Assembly (NCBI GenBank): GCA_040766655.1
Contig: JAXGQB010000007.1
Span: 408,833 to 472,832, forward strand
DNA from: JALOOB01 sp040766655
GTDB taxonomy: Bacteria; Chloroflexota; Anaerolineae; CG2-30-64-16
Direction of reading: 5' to 3'
DNA length: 64,000 nt
In this document: positions 51,989-60,153 of the stretch, piece after piece
Layout of the letters: each line of letters begins with the position of its first letter
How positions within the stretch are numbered: the first letter of the stretch is position 1
Made by a program: the position numbers and the translations under genes
Notes under the pieces: model-generated
Databases searched by the model: none
Told to the model about the DNA's origin: nothing
What the model saw: only the letters and a program-made list of their open reading frames with translations

Positions 51989-52876
51989 TCACCATTGCCG
52001 CTTCCGCCGGTAGTGGCCGCGAATCCAGGACGCCAGCAGGTTCAACGATAACACCAGCACGAGCAGCACCAGGGCCGTGCCGTACTGGATCTCGAGCGGC
52101 ATGCCGGGCACCTGCGTGCTGATCACGTAGAGATGGTACGGGAGCGTCATGGTCTGATCGAGAGGCGATTGAGGCAGGCGCGGCAGGTAGAACGCCGCAA
52201 CCGTGAAGAGAATGGGCGCAGTCTCCCCGCCCGCGCGCAGCAGGCCGAGGATCACGCCCGTGATGATGCCCGGCAGCGCCTGCGGCAAGACGATGTTGCG
52301 AATGCCCTGCCAACGCGTGCCGCCCAGCGATGCGCTGACTGTCCGAAACTCGACCGGAACCGCGCGCAGCGCCTCCTCTGCCGTGCTGATGATGACCGGC
52401 AACGTCATGATCGCCAGAGTCAATGCGCCGGCAACGATGGAGGTGCCGAACCCCAGAAACAGCACGAACAGGCCCAGGCCGAACAGGCCGTAGACAACGG
52501 AAGGAATGCCCGCGAGATTGACCATCGCCAGGCGAATGGCCCGCGTCAGCGGGGTATCCTTTGCATACTCCGCCAGGTAGATGGCGCCGCCCACGCCGAT
52601 GGGAATGGCCACCAGCGCAGTCCCAAGGGTCAGGAGCACCGTGCCCACGATCGCGGGCCAGATGCCGCCGGCCTTCATGCCTTCCCGGGGCATGCCGAAG
52701 ATGAACTCGAGCGAAATCGCCGGCAGGCCGCGCACGACGATCGCACCGATCACGAAAAGGATCGGAATGACGACCGCCAGGGAAGCGAGGATCAGCAGGC
52801 CGAATCCGAGTCGCTGGATCAAATATCGCCTGGCCGAGCCGGCATTTGCCGGCTGAACACGCACAGCACCGAACAT
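51989..52876 (-). CDS. pstA: Phosphate ABC transporter permease PstA (system 1)
   Basis: The 295-aa permease has six membrane helices. The coupling-helix region carries EEALRAVPVEFRTVSASLGG, then TRWQGIRNIVLPQALPGI, the EAA-like motif of PstA. It forms the channel with PstC and couples to the ATPase pair downstream. The ATG overlaps the pstC stop by one base (TGATG). Length and motifs are standard, without the N-terminal extension found in the second PstA. Confidence 0.94.
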   Translation of the reverse strand: MFGAVRVQPANAGSARRYLIQRLGFGLLILASLAVVIPILFVIGAIVVRGLPAISLEFIFGMPREGMKAGGIWPAIVGTVLLTLGTALVAIPIGVGGAIYLAEYAKDTPLTRAIRLAMVNLAGIPSVVYGLFGLGLFVLFLGFGTSIVAGALTLAIMTLPVIISTAEEALRAVPVEFRTVSASLGGTRWQGIRNIVLPQALPGIITGVILGLLRAGGETAPILFTVAAFYLPRLPQSPLDQTMTLPYHLYVISTQVPGMPLEIQYGTALVLLVLVLSLNLLASWIRGHYRRKRQW

Positions 52877-53787
52877 CAGCGCAACCCTCCTCGCCGCCGC
52901 TTCTGGAAGATGGCCGACGCCGCAGCCAGATTGATCATGAAGGTGATGACGAACAGGGCTATGCCGATTCCGAACAGCGCGTGATAGTGCGTGCTGCCTT
53001 GCGCCACCTCACCCATCTCCGCGGCAATGGTGGCCGTCATCGTGCGCACCGGCCGCATCAACGAATCCAGCGACAGCGGCATGCGCCCGGCATTTCCGGT
53101 CACCATCATCACGGCCATCGTCTCACCGATGGCCCGTCCCATGCCCAGCATCACTGCGGTGAGGATGCCGGACTTGGCCGCCGGAACCACTACGCGCCAG
53201 ATGGTCTGCCACTGGGTCGCGCCCATGGCCAGGCTCGCATCCCGGTAGCTCTTAGGCACGGCATCGAGCGCATCCTCCGCGACCGAGATCATGGTCGGAA
53301 GGGCCATGTACGCCAGCACCAGCGAGCCCGTGAATGCAGTCAGCCCGGTCGGAATGCCCAGCACCTCCCGGATGGCCGGCGCCAGGAGCGTCATGCCGAA
53401 GAACCCCAACACCACCGACGGAATGCCTGCCAGCACCTCGATCAGCGGCTTGAGGATGTCGCGCGCCCAGGATGGGGCAACCTCGCGCACGAAAACCGCG
53501 GTTGCCAGTCCCAGCGGCAGCGCGATGGCGACCGACGTGATGGTGACCATTATCGAGCCGAGGATGAGCGGGAGCGTACCATAGATGTCGAAGGTGGGGT
53601 ACCAAAACTGCCCGAACGCCTCCGAGAGCGGTATGCCGAGGAAGAACGGAACACCCTCGCGCAGGAGAAAGAGAAAAATCAATAGCACGAAGCCGATGGT
53701 CGAGAACCCTGCCACTCGCACCAGCGACTCGACGATAAACTCGCCCCACCGCGAGCCCGCGGCGGACTTACCCGAAGTTACAGCCAA
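52876..53787 (-). CDS. pstC: Phosphate ABC transporter permease PstC (system 1)
   Basis: The 303-aa permease has six membrane helices and the PstC coupling motif (EDALDAVPKSYRDASLAMGA, then TQWQTIWRVVVPAA). The TTG start has AGGAGGA four bases upstream. It follows pstS by 56 nt and overlaps pstA, so the order pstS-pstC-pstA-pstB-pstB is that of a classical pst operon except for the doubled ATPase. Confidence 0.94.
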   Translation of the reverse strand: MAVTSGKSAAGSRWGEFIVESLVRVAGFSTIGFVLLIFLFLLREGVPFFLGIPLSEAFGQFWYPTFDIYGTLPLILGSIMVTITSVAIALPLGLATAVFVREVAPSWARDILKPLIEVLAGIPSVVLGFFGMTLLAPAIREVLGIPTGLTAFTGSLVLAYMALPTMISVAEDALDAVPKSYRDASLAMGATQWQTIWRVVVPAAKSGILTAVMLGMGRAIGETMAVMMVTGNAGRMPLSLDSLMRPVRTMTATIAAEMGEVAQGSTHYHALFGIGIALFVITFMINLAAASAIFQKRRRGGLR

Positions 53788-53843
53788 CGCGTCCTCCTGC
53801 TCTCAATCAGCATTCGCGCACTCGACCACCACACTGCTCCGCC

Positions 53844-54725
53844 CTACTTCTGCAGCGGAACGAATCCGAGCGCCGGAACTAAGCTCTGGCCCTCGCCCAG
53901 GATGTAGTCCAGGAACGCCTTGACCGGCCCGGCTGGCTCACCTGCAGTGTACATGTAGAGGTCACGCGAGATGGGATAGGTTCCGTCGTTGACGCTCTCG
54001 ATGGCGGGCATCACGTACGGATCGCCCGCCGCCACCGCGATCCCCACCATTTTCTGGTCATGGGTCACGTAGCCGAGACCGTCGTAGCCGATGGCGTTGG
54101 GGTTCTGGCGCACCTCTGCGCTGATGCCCTCCGACGACGGCATCAGGAGCGTGTCGGGCGAAAAGAGCAGATCGCTCTCCGCGCCTCCACGTATCACTTC
54201 TTCCAGGAAATACACGTAGGTTCCGGAGTTGGACTCCCGCGAGAGGAGCACGATGGGTCGGTCCTCGCCGCCGACCTGCTGCCAGTTCGTGATCTTCCCC
54301 GTATAGATGTCGGAAACCTGCTGCAGTGTCAGACCCTGAACAGGATTGGAGGGATGGACGACGACCGCGATCGCGTCCCGGGCCACAACGTGCTCCAACG
54401 GCTCGATGCCGTTCTTCCGCGCCGCTTCGATCTCTTCCTGTTTCATCGCGCGGGATGCATTTGCCAGGTCCACCGTGCCGTTGATCATCGCGGCGATGCC
54501 GGTGCCGCTTCCGCCACCCGTCACGGAGATTCGCACGTTCCCATGGGCACCCATGTAGTTCTCTGCCCATGCGAGCGCCAGGTTGACCAGGGTATCCGAG
54601 CCCTTGTTCTGGACAGTCTGTTCCTGCGCGGCCGCCTGTTCACCCGGGGCTGACCCGGTATTTGGACCTGCACAGCCAACTGCCACTAACGCTAAGACGA
54701 CCAACCCGTACGCGAGACTCCGCAT
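53844..54725 (-). CDS. pstS: Phosphate-binding lipoprotein PstS (system 1)
   Basis: The 293-aa solute-binding protein has a lipoprotein signal with lipobox VAVGC (C18). Binding motifs are KGSDTLVNLA, TGGGSGTGIAAMINGTVDLANASR and SRESNSGTYVYF, typical of the compact PstS family. It would be lipid-anchored outside the membrane and deliver phosphate to PstC/PstA. I start at the ATG at 54725 with GGAGG four bases upstream. Pho-box-like repeats and a TATACT -10 lie directly upstream. Confidence 0.94.
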   Translation of the reverse strand: MRSLAYGLVVLALVAVGCAGPNTGSAPGEQAAAQEQTVQNKGSDTLVNLALAWAENYMGAHGNVRISVTGGGSGTGIAAMINGTVDLANASRAMKQEEIEAARKNGIEPLEHVVARDAIAVVVHPSNPVQGLTLQQVSDIYTGKITNWQQVGGEDRPIVLLSRESNSGTYVYFLEEVIRGGAESDLLFSPDTLLMPSSEGISAEVRQNPNAIGYDGLGYVTHDQKMVGIAVAAGDPYVMPAIESVNDGTYPISRDLYMYTAGEPAGPVKAFLDYILGEGQSLVPALGFVPLQK

Positions 54726-54761
54726 CCTGCCTCCGTTTGCGACTATTCTCACCAAGCGTTC

Positions 54762-54828
54762 AGTATAGGGGCCGTCACCTTAACTTAGCATCATGAAGGG
54801 ATTAAGAAGTCTTAGCATTTCGATTAAG
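54762..54828 (-). promoter_or_regulatory. Pho-box array and promoter of pstS system 1
   Basis: Read on the minus strand, 11-bp units start at 54828 (CTTAATCGAAA), 54806 (CTTAATCCCTT) and 54784 (GTTAAGGTGAC), exactly 22 bp apart, with weaker units between. The last 7-bp core is 10 bp from a TATACT -10 (54767-54762), the spacing expected for PhoB-type activation. Confidence 0.75.
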
Positions 54829-54855
54829 GATCAATAATATGGCGTAAGGTACAAG

Positions 54856-54887
54856 AAAGGGCCGGCCCCGAGGTAGGCCAGCCCCTT
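54856..54887 (-). terminator. Terminator after phoU
   Basis: A 12-bp stem with two wobble pairs on the minus strand (54887-54876 with 54867-54856) is followed by TCTTG. It separates phoU from the second pst operon. Confidence 0.75.
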
Positions 54888-54911
54888 GAAACCCCGAAAG
54901 AAGGAGTAACG

Positions 54912-55577
54912 TCAGGCGTTAAGTTCGATCAATTCGCCGGTCTGGGCGTAGATCGTCCGTTCAGCGATGTTGGTTGCCCGGTCGCCGACACGCTCCAATT
55001 CGTGCGCAACCTGGATCAGGTAGGTGCCTGGGCCAATGGCACGGACATTCTCGAGCATGTAGCTGAGTGTGACGTTGAAGGTCTGCTTGTACAGCGCGTC
55101 GATTTCGTCGTCATCCTTGCAGATTCGACGGGCTAGGTCTACATCCCGCTCGGAATAGGCCTGCAGCGCGCCGTCCAGCAAGTTGAGAGAGAGCTCGGTC
55201 ATGCGCGTGATGCCGCTGACCGGTATGGAAGTCGGCATGATACTCTGGCGTCGCTGCTGCTTGGCGATACGCTTGGCGTGATCGCCCACGCGCTCGAGCT
55301 CACCCGCGATCGTCAATGCGGCCACGATCCTGCGCATGTCGCCGGCGACCGGCTGCTCCATGACGAGGAGCGCATAACACTGCTTCTCGATACGGTGGCG
55401 CAGCTCGTCGATCGCCAGGTCTCCGGCGACGACCTCCGCCGCCAGATCGGCGTCGTTGTCGAGCAGCGCCCGAATGCTGGCGCCGACCGCCTCCCGGACC
55501 CGGCTGCCCATATCCAGGACGCTCTCGCTGAGCTTGGCCAGTTCCATGTCGAAGTGGGCGCGCAGAAGTGTGGTCAT
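54912..55577 (-). CDS. phoU: Phosphate signalling protein PhoU
   Basis: The 221-aa helical protein has two PhoU repeats, each with the metal-binding E-x-x-x-D motif (IAGELERVGDHAKRIAKQ and VAHELERVGDRATNIAERT). PhoU links the Pst transporter with PhoR to hold the regulon off when phosphate is plentiful. It follows the pstB of system 2 and precedes the Pho-box promoter of system 1, so it sits between two complete transporters. Confidence 0.96.
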   Translation of the reverse strand: MTTLLRAHFDMELAKLSESVLDMGSRVREAVGASIRALLDNDADLAAEVVAGDLAIDELRHRIEKQCYALLVMEQPVAGDMRRIVAALTIAGELERVGDHAKRIAKQQRRQSIMPTSIPVSGITRMTELSLNLLDGALQAYSERDVDLARRICKDDDEIDALYKQTFNVTLSYMLENVRAIGPGTYLIQVAHELERVGDRATNIAERTIYAQTGELIELNA

Positions 55578-55644
55578 TGCTTCTTCTCCGAGCTAGGTCT
55601 CTGCATCATCATACCGCACGTGTCAAGCCTGCCGCCGTGGTGGA

Positions 55645-56496
55645 TCACCCGAACCGGCCTGTGATGTAGTCTTCCGTCAACCTGTCCTTCGGATTGGTGA
55701 ACATTCCGTTCGTCACATCATACTCCACCAGGTAGCCTGCGCGATCCTCTCCCATGTTGAAGAAGGCGGTGTAGTCGGAGACGCGGGCCGCCTGCTGCAT
55801 GTTGTGGGTGACGATCACGATGGTGTACTGCTGGGACAGCTCGCGCATGAGGTCCTCGATTTTCAGCGTGGCGATGGGATCCAGCGCCGAGCATGGTTCA
55901 TCCATCAGGATGATCTCCGGCTGCGTCGCGATCGCGCGCGCGATGCACAGCCGCTGCTGCTGCCCGCCCGAGAGCGAATAACCGCTCTGGCCCAGCTTGT
56001 CGTGCACATCATCCCACAGCGCGGCCGAGCGCAGGGACTGCTCGACCAGGTCGTCCATGTTGCCGCGAAAGCCGTTGATGCGCGCCCCCCACGCGACGTT
56101 TTCGTAGATGCTCTTCGGAAAGGGATTGGGTTTCTGGAACACCATGCCGATTCGCCGGCGGACCTCGACCGCATCCACATCGGGCGCATACAGGTTCTTC
56201 CCGCGGAACTCGACCGTTCCGGCCACCCGCGCGGTCGGGATCAGATCGTTCATGCGGTTGAAGCAACGCAGCACCGTGCTCTTGCCACACCCCGATGGAC
56301 CGATCAGCGCGGTGATCTTCCGCGCCGCGATCGCCAGATCCACGTCGCGCACGGCCTGGAACTTGCCATAGAACACGTTCAGGCCCTCCACGCGCAGGGC
56401 ATGGTCCCCAGCGGGACCCGCGCGGAGCGCCTCACCCGGCGTCCGGTGGAAAATGCTCGTTCCCATCGTCCGGCGATCAACACTATTCGCTATCAC
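55645..56496 (-). CDS. pstB: Phosphate ABC transporter ATPase (system 2)
   Basis: The 283-aa PstB has canonical motifs throughout: GPSGCGKST, VFQKPNPFP, LSGGQQQRLCIARA, LMDEPCSALDP and VTHNMQQAAR. It can act as a homodimer. I start at the GTG at 56496, which has GGAG seven bases upstream and leaves 22 nt after pstA; the frame extends further up inside pstA, and the ATG at 56466 is an alternative. In contrast, both PstB copies of system 1 have altered motifs. Confidence 0.94.
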   Translation of the reverse strand: MIANSVDRRTMGTSIFHRTPGEALRAGPAGDHALRVEGLNVFYGKFQAVRDVDLAIAARKITALIGPSGCGKSTVLRCFNRMNDLIPTARVAGTVEFRGKNLYAPDVDAVEVRRRIGMVFQKPNPFPKSIYENVAWGARINGFRGNMDDLVEQSLRSAALWDDVHDKLGQSGYSLSGGQQQRLCIARAIATQPEIILMDEPCSALDPIATLKIEDLMRELSQQYTIVIVTHNMQQAARVSDYTAFFNMGEDRAGYLVEYDVTNGMFTNPKDRLTEDYITGRFG

Positions 56497-56518
56497 TCTC
56501 TCACTCCGTGTGCCGCGC

Positions 56519-57841
56519 CTAGTCATCGCGCGCATACTTGTTGCGCAGCAGGATAGCCGCGGCATTCATGGCCAACAACAGCACCAACAGGACCAGGATC
56601 GCACCGGCCGCCAGGTGCTGGAATTCAGGTTGGGGGCGGGAAGTCCACTGATAGATCTGGATCGGCAGCGTGGTGAACTTTGAGAACGGTCCGTTCGGGT
56701 CGACGACGATGAAGGTCGAGGCGCCGACCACAACGAGGGGCGCGGTCTCTCCCAGTGCGCGCGACACGGCCAGGATCACGCCGGTCAGGATGCCCGGGAT
56801 CGCGTTGGGCAGCACGTGGTCGCGGATCGTCTGCCACTTCGTGCCGCCCAGGCCGTAGCCGGCCTCGCGCAGCGCGTGCGGCACCGCCCGGATGGCCTCG
56901 CGCGCATTGATGATGACGAGCGGCAGGATCAACAACCCCAAGGTGAGCCCTGCGGAGAGCACTGTGCGGCCATTGGCGGTGGTCGGATCGACGAGGCCGA
57001 AGACCTTGCCGCTGGTGAGCGCTTCCAGCACGCGGACGAACACGGCAAGCCCCAACATGCCGTAGATGATCGAAGGCACACCGGCCAGGTTATTGATGTT
57101 GGTCTCGATGAGCTGCGCCAGGCGAGCGGTCAGGCCCCGGCCCTGGGCGCCGTACTCCTCCAGGTAGATCGCCGCGCCCACGCCCAGCGGCACCGAGAAG
57201 AGGAACGCGATCAGCGTCACCCACAGCGACCCGAGGATCGCCGTGCGCACCCCCGCCAGCTCGGGCTTGGATGACTGCGGCGACGTGAGGAAAGAACCCG
57301 TGACCCAGCTGCGGAACTCCAGCGACGCATCGGGAACGGCGGCCATTTCCTGCCGGATCCGGTCCTGTTCCGTGAGCGATTCGCTCAGCGACCAGGTTCC
57401 TACGATGGTGGGCTTGATCACCTCGGCCGTCAGCAGGAGCGCCAGATCGGCCTGGCTCCGCACCTCGAGAGGCTGCGCGGCCTCTAATGCGCGCAGGCGG
57501 CCGCGGGTCACGCCCCCGCGGATCAATGCAGCCAGGTCTCCCGCAGGCAGACGGACCAGATCCGTCCGAGACTCGTCGATGACGCCCGGCGGAACCTCGC
57601 CGCCCTGGGCCGCGTAGTAGTCGGCGACCATGGTGGCAGGATCGACGGCATTTCTATAGGCCACGTAGCCGAAGGAATCATCGATGACGTTAAGCAGCAG
57701 GGCCAGCAGCGCGATAACCCCCACCACGGTGGCGGCCAGGAACAGGGTCTTCCAGATCTGCCCCACCCGCTGCCGGCCGGCGACGAAGGAGCGGAGCCGT
57801 TCGCCCTCCGGATAGCCGGCGCCGTTGCGATCGATGGCCAT
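56519..57841 (-). CDS. pstA: Phosphate ABC transporter permease PstA, extended form (system 2)
   Basis: The 440-aa PstA has one N-terminal membrane helix (about 30-52) followed by an extra soluble domain of about 150 residues (55-205) before the usual permease core (about 205-435). The core contains AREAIRAVPHALREAGYGLG, then TKWQTIRDHVLPNAIPGI. Extended PstA forms with a large extracytoplasmic loop are known in several phyla; the loop may contact PstS. It is about 145 residues longer than the PstA of system 1. It starts 2 nt after pstC. Confidence 0.93.
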   Translation of the reverse strand: MAIDRNGAGYPEGERLRSFVAGRQRVGQIWKTLFLAATVVGVIALLALLLNVIDDSFGYVAYRNAVDPATMVADYYAAQGGEVPPGVIDESRTDLVRLPAGDLAALIRGGVTRGRLRALEAAQPLEVRSQADLALLLTAEVIKPTIVGTWSLSESLTEQDRIRQEMAAVPDASLEFRSWVTGSFLTSPQSSKPELAGVRTAILGSLWVTLIAFLFSVPLGVGAAIYLEEYGAQGRGLTARLAQLIETNINNLAGVPSIIYGMLGLAVFVRVLEALTSGKVFGLVDPTTANGRTVLSAGLTLGLLILPLVIINAREAIRAVPHALREAGYGLGGTKWQTIRDHVLPNAIPGILTGVILAVSRALGETAPLVVVGASTFIVVDPNGPFSKFTTLPIQIYQWTSRPQPEFQHLAAGAILVLLVLLLAMNAAAILLRNKYARDD

Positions 57842-57843
57842 GG

Positions 57844-58833
57844 CTAGTACCTCATCCGGTAGCGCCGCACGATGCGCTGGCTGATGATGTTCAGGGCAAG
57901 CGTGATCAGGAACAGCATCAATGCAATGGCGAAGATGCTGTTGTAGTCGATCGAATCATAGCTCAGATCACCGCCCGAGATCCGGACGATGTGGCCCGTC
58001 ATCGTCTCGCCCGCCGCGAACGGATTGAACATCGCCAGGCCCCTGAGAGCATCGCCCCAGCTCGCGAAGTTGCGCGGGCCCGAGCCGGCCGCGATCGCGA
58101 CGACCATCGTCTCGCCCACCGCGCGCGAGATGGCCACGATGAAGGCCGCGCCCAGGCCGCTCATCGCAGCGGGCACGACGATCTTGAGCGCGGTCTCGAC
58201 CCTCGTTGCGCCCAGCCCGTAGGCAGCCTCACGCAGCGAACGAGGCACCGCGCTCAGGGCGTCCTCGCTCATCGAGGCGACCAGCGGCAGGATGAGAATG
58301 CCGATCACCAGGCCTGCGGAGGCCATGTTGAAGATGTCGACGACGTCCTTGCCGAGCACGCCCCGGAGGATCGGGGTGATGAAGTTGAGGGCGAAGTAGC
58401 CGTACACGACCGTGGGCACGCCGGCCAGGACTTCGAGGATCGGCTTGAGCGCCCGCCGGGCGCGCGGCGAAGCATACTCGCTCAGATAGATGGCGATGCC
58501 CAGCCCAAGAGGCAGGGCCAGCAGCATGCCGATGGTGCTCGTAAGCACCGTGGCCAACAGAAGCGGGACGATGCCGAACTGCCCGATTTTGGGCTGCCAG
58601 GCGGTCGACGTCAGGAACTGGACCAGGCTGACGTTGGGATCGCGGAAGAAGACGAGCGCCTCTTCAAAGAGCACGACGACGATGCCGATCGTCGTCAGGA
58701 TCGACACCGCGCCGGAGAAGAGCAGGAGCCCCTGGATCAGCATCTCGCCCGGGCGCCGTCTGGCGCGCAGGTCGAGAGGGGTGTCTGCCGCGTTGGCTGG
58801 CGCAAGCGTCGGCTGGATCATTTCACCGTTCAT
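57844..58833 (-). CDS. pstC: Phosphate ABC transporter permease PstC (system 2)
   Basis: The 329-aa permease has six membrane helices after a 30-residue cytoplasmic leader. The coupling motif is SEDALSAVPRSLREAAYGLG, then TRVETALKIVVPAA. GAGGA precedes the ATG by four bases. A hairpin lies in the 60-nt gap after pstS and may reduce read-through so that PstS exceeds the permease. Confidence 0.94.
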   Translation of the reverse strand: MNGEMIQPTLAPANAADTPLDLRARRRPGEMLIQGLLLFSGAVSILTTIGIVVVLFEEALVFFRDPNVSLVQFLTSTAWQPKIGQFGIVPLLLATVLTSTIGMLLALPLGLGIAIYLSEYASPRARRALKPILEVLAGVPTVVYGYFALNFITPILRGVLGKDVVDIFNMASAGLVIGILILPLVASMSEDALSAVPRSLREAAYGLGATRVETALKIVVPAAMSGLGAAFIVAISRAVGETMVVAIAAGSGPRNFASWGDALRGLAMFNPFAAGETMTGHIVRISGGDLSYDSIDYNSIFAIALMLFLITLALNIISQRIVRRYRMRY

Positions 58834-58851
58834 ATCGTCCTCGGAGAAGAA

Positions 58852-58881
58852 GGTGCGGCCATCCCACGGGAAAGCCGCACC
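58852..58881 (-). terminator. Attenuator-like hairpin between pstS and pstC
   Basis: On the minus strand GGTGCGGC (58881-58874) pairs with GCCGCACC (58859-58852) and is followed by TTCTTCTC. A partial terminator here is usual in pst operons to give more PstS than permease. Confidence 0.6.
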
Positions 58882-58893
58882 CTCTTGCGTCCT

Positions 58894-59967
58894 CTACTTC
58901 GTTGCGTCGAGCCAGGCGGAGACTGCATCTGCCAGGTCTGCCTGCGGCGCCGGGAAGTAGCCGACCCCATCGATGACATCGTTCACGCGGCCCAGGTAGA
59001 AGCTGATGAACGCGGCCACCTGCGGCTTGTCGGCCATGATCTTCGCGTCCGAGTAGATGAAGAGCGGTCGCGCCAGCGGATACTCGCCCGCATCTACGCT
59101 CGCCTGGTTCGGCGTCACACCGTCCACGGGCACCGCCTGCAGCTTGCCTTCATTCTCGATGTAGTACGCAAACCCGAAGTAACCGATGCCGTACTTGTCG
59201 CCTTCGACGCCCTGCACCAGCACGTTGTCGTCCTCCGAGAGCTGCAGGTTGCCGGCCGCCAGCAGTGCTTCCTCGCCCTTCTTGTCGAACGCAGGATCCA
59301 TCACCGCCTCGATGAAGTAGTCGAACGTGCCGCTGTCCGTGCCGGGGCTGAACCGCTTGACCGGCTGCGCGGGCCACGCCGGATTCACGTCGGACCAGTT
59401 CACCGTATCCTTCGCGTACAACTGGGCCAGTTCGGCAAGCGTCACGCCCTCGGCCAACCAATCGTTCTCCGGGTTCACGACGATCGCCAGCGCGTCCGTT
59501 CCGACCCGGAACTCGATCGGCGCTCGCCCGATAGCCCCGCAGCTCTCCACCTCGGAGTCCTTGATCGCGCGGCTGGCGTTCGCCACGTCCGTCTCGCCCG
59601 TCTTGCAGAAGCGCTCGAACCCCGCGCCAGAACCGATCGAATCGATCGTGATGTTGCCGCCGTAGCCTTCGTCGCGGAACAACTCCGCCACGGCCTCGCT
59701 CAACGGAAACACCGTGGACGACCCGGCGGTGATGATGTCTCCCTGGACCTCGAGCGGGTTCACCTCGGGCAGGCCGAGCGCGTTGGCTGCCGGCTCGGCA
59801 GCCGGTGCTGCGGTGGGCTGGACCGGCGCTGTAGTGGTGGGTGCAGCGGTCGGCTCTACCGCAGGCTGTTGGGTCGGCGCAGGCTGAGCTACAGGCGCAG
59901 GCTGAGCGCAGGCGCTAAGAATCAGCACAGAGAGCAGCAATGTTACGACAAGAATCTGAGAACGCAT
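58894..59967 (-). CDS. pstS: Phosphate-binding lipoprotein PstS (system 2)
   Basis: The 357-aa solute-binding protein has lipobox LSAC (C20), then a Pro/Ala/Thr/Gln-rich linker of about 45 residues. The binding domain has AGSSTVFPLSEAV, GSGAGFERFCKTGETDVANA and SPGTDSGTFDYF. It differs from the PstS of system 1 in the long linker, a larger domain and two extra cysteines, and resembles the PstS type with high phosphate affinity in phototrophs and Chloroflexota (family inference). I start at the ATG at 59967 with GGGGGAG eight bases upstream. A five-unit Pho-box array precedes it. Confidence 0.93.
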   Translation of the reverse strand: MRSQILVVTLLLSVLILSACAQPAPVAQPAPTQQPAVEPTAAPTTTAPVQPTAAPAAEPAANALGLPEVNPLEVQGDIITAGSSTVFPLSEAVAELFRDEGYGGNITIDSIGSGAGFERFCKTGETDVANASRAIKDSEVESCGAIGRAPIEFRVGTDALAIVVNPENDWLAEGVTLAELAQLYAKDTVNWSDVNPAWPAQPVKRFSPGTDSGTFDYFIEAVMDPAFDKKGEEALLAAGNLQLSEDDNVLVQGVEGDKYGIGYFGFAYYIENEGKLQAVPVDGVTPNQASVDAGEYPLARPLFIYSDAKIMADKPQVAAFISFYLGRVNDVIDGVGYFPAPQADLADAVSAWLDATK

Positions 59968-60030
59968 GGATAATTCTCCCCCTTTGGCTATTCTGGTGAA
60001 ATCTCTCTTCATGCAGTCCAGAATGCCACA

Positions 60031-60085
60031 GGGGTCTTAACCGATCTTCAAGGAGGTGTTAACGAGGCGTCAAGCTTATATCAAG
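60031..60085 (-). promoter_or_regulatory. Five-unit Pho-box array upstream of pstS system 2
   Basis: Read on the minus strand, five consecutive 11-bp units begin CTTGATA, CTTGACG, GTTAACA, CTTGAAG and GTTAAGA (starts 60085, 60074, 60063, 60052, 60041). The consensus is [C/G]TT[G/A]A. A CATTCT hexamer about 9 bp after the last core is a weak -10. Tandem 11-bp repeats are the hallmark of PhoB/PhoP binding. Confidence 0.8.
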
Positions 60086-60100
60086 AGTCCTTAATCCCGA

Positions 60101-60149
60101 TCCCCAATCCCCAGTCCCCAATCCCCACTCCCCAGTCCCCACTCCCCGT
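60101..60149 (-). repeat. Seven tandem 7-bp repeats, G-rich on the minus strand
   Basis: Seven copies of TCCCCAN on the plus strand give GGGGANT runs on the transcribed minus strand, ideal for G-quadruplex formation. The tract lies between the 8-TM protein stop and the Pho-box array. Confidence 0.9.
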
Positions 60150-60153
60150 CCGC

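Noticed and set aside
51942..52313. N-terminal extension of the second pstB into pstA
   Set aside because: The extension reads pstA in another frame; the ATG at 51941 has a good Shine-Dalgarno and aligns with PstB starts.
57991..59973. 660-aa plus-strand frame across pstC and pstS
   Set aside because: It is rich in Arg and His, lacks a domain and is antisense to well-supported pst genes.
60101..60149. Possible CRISPR-like repeat
   Set aside because: Repeats are 7 bp without spacers; this is a simple tandem array. No CRISPR array was seen anywhere.
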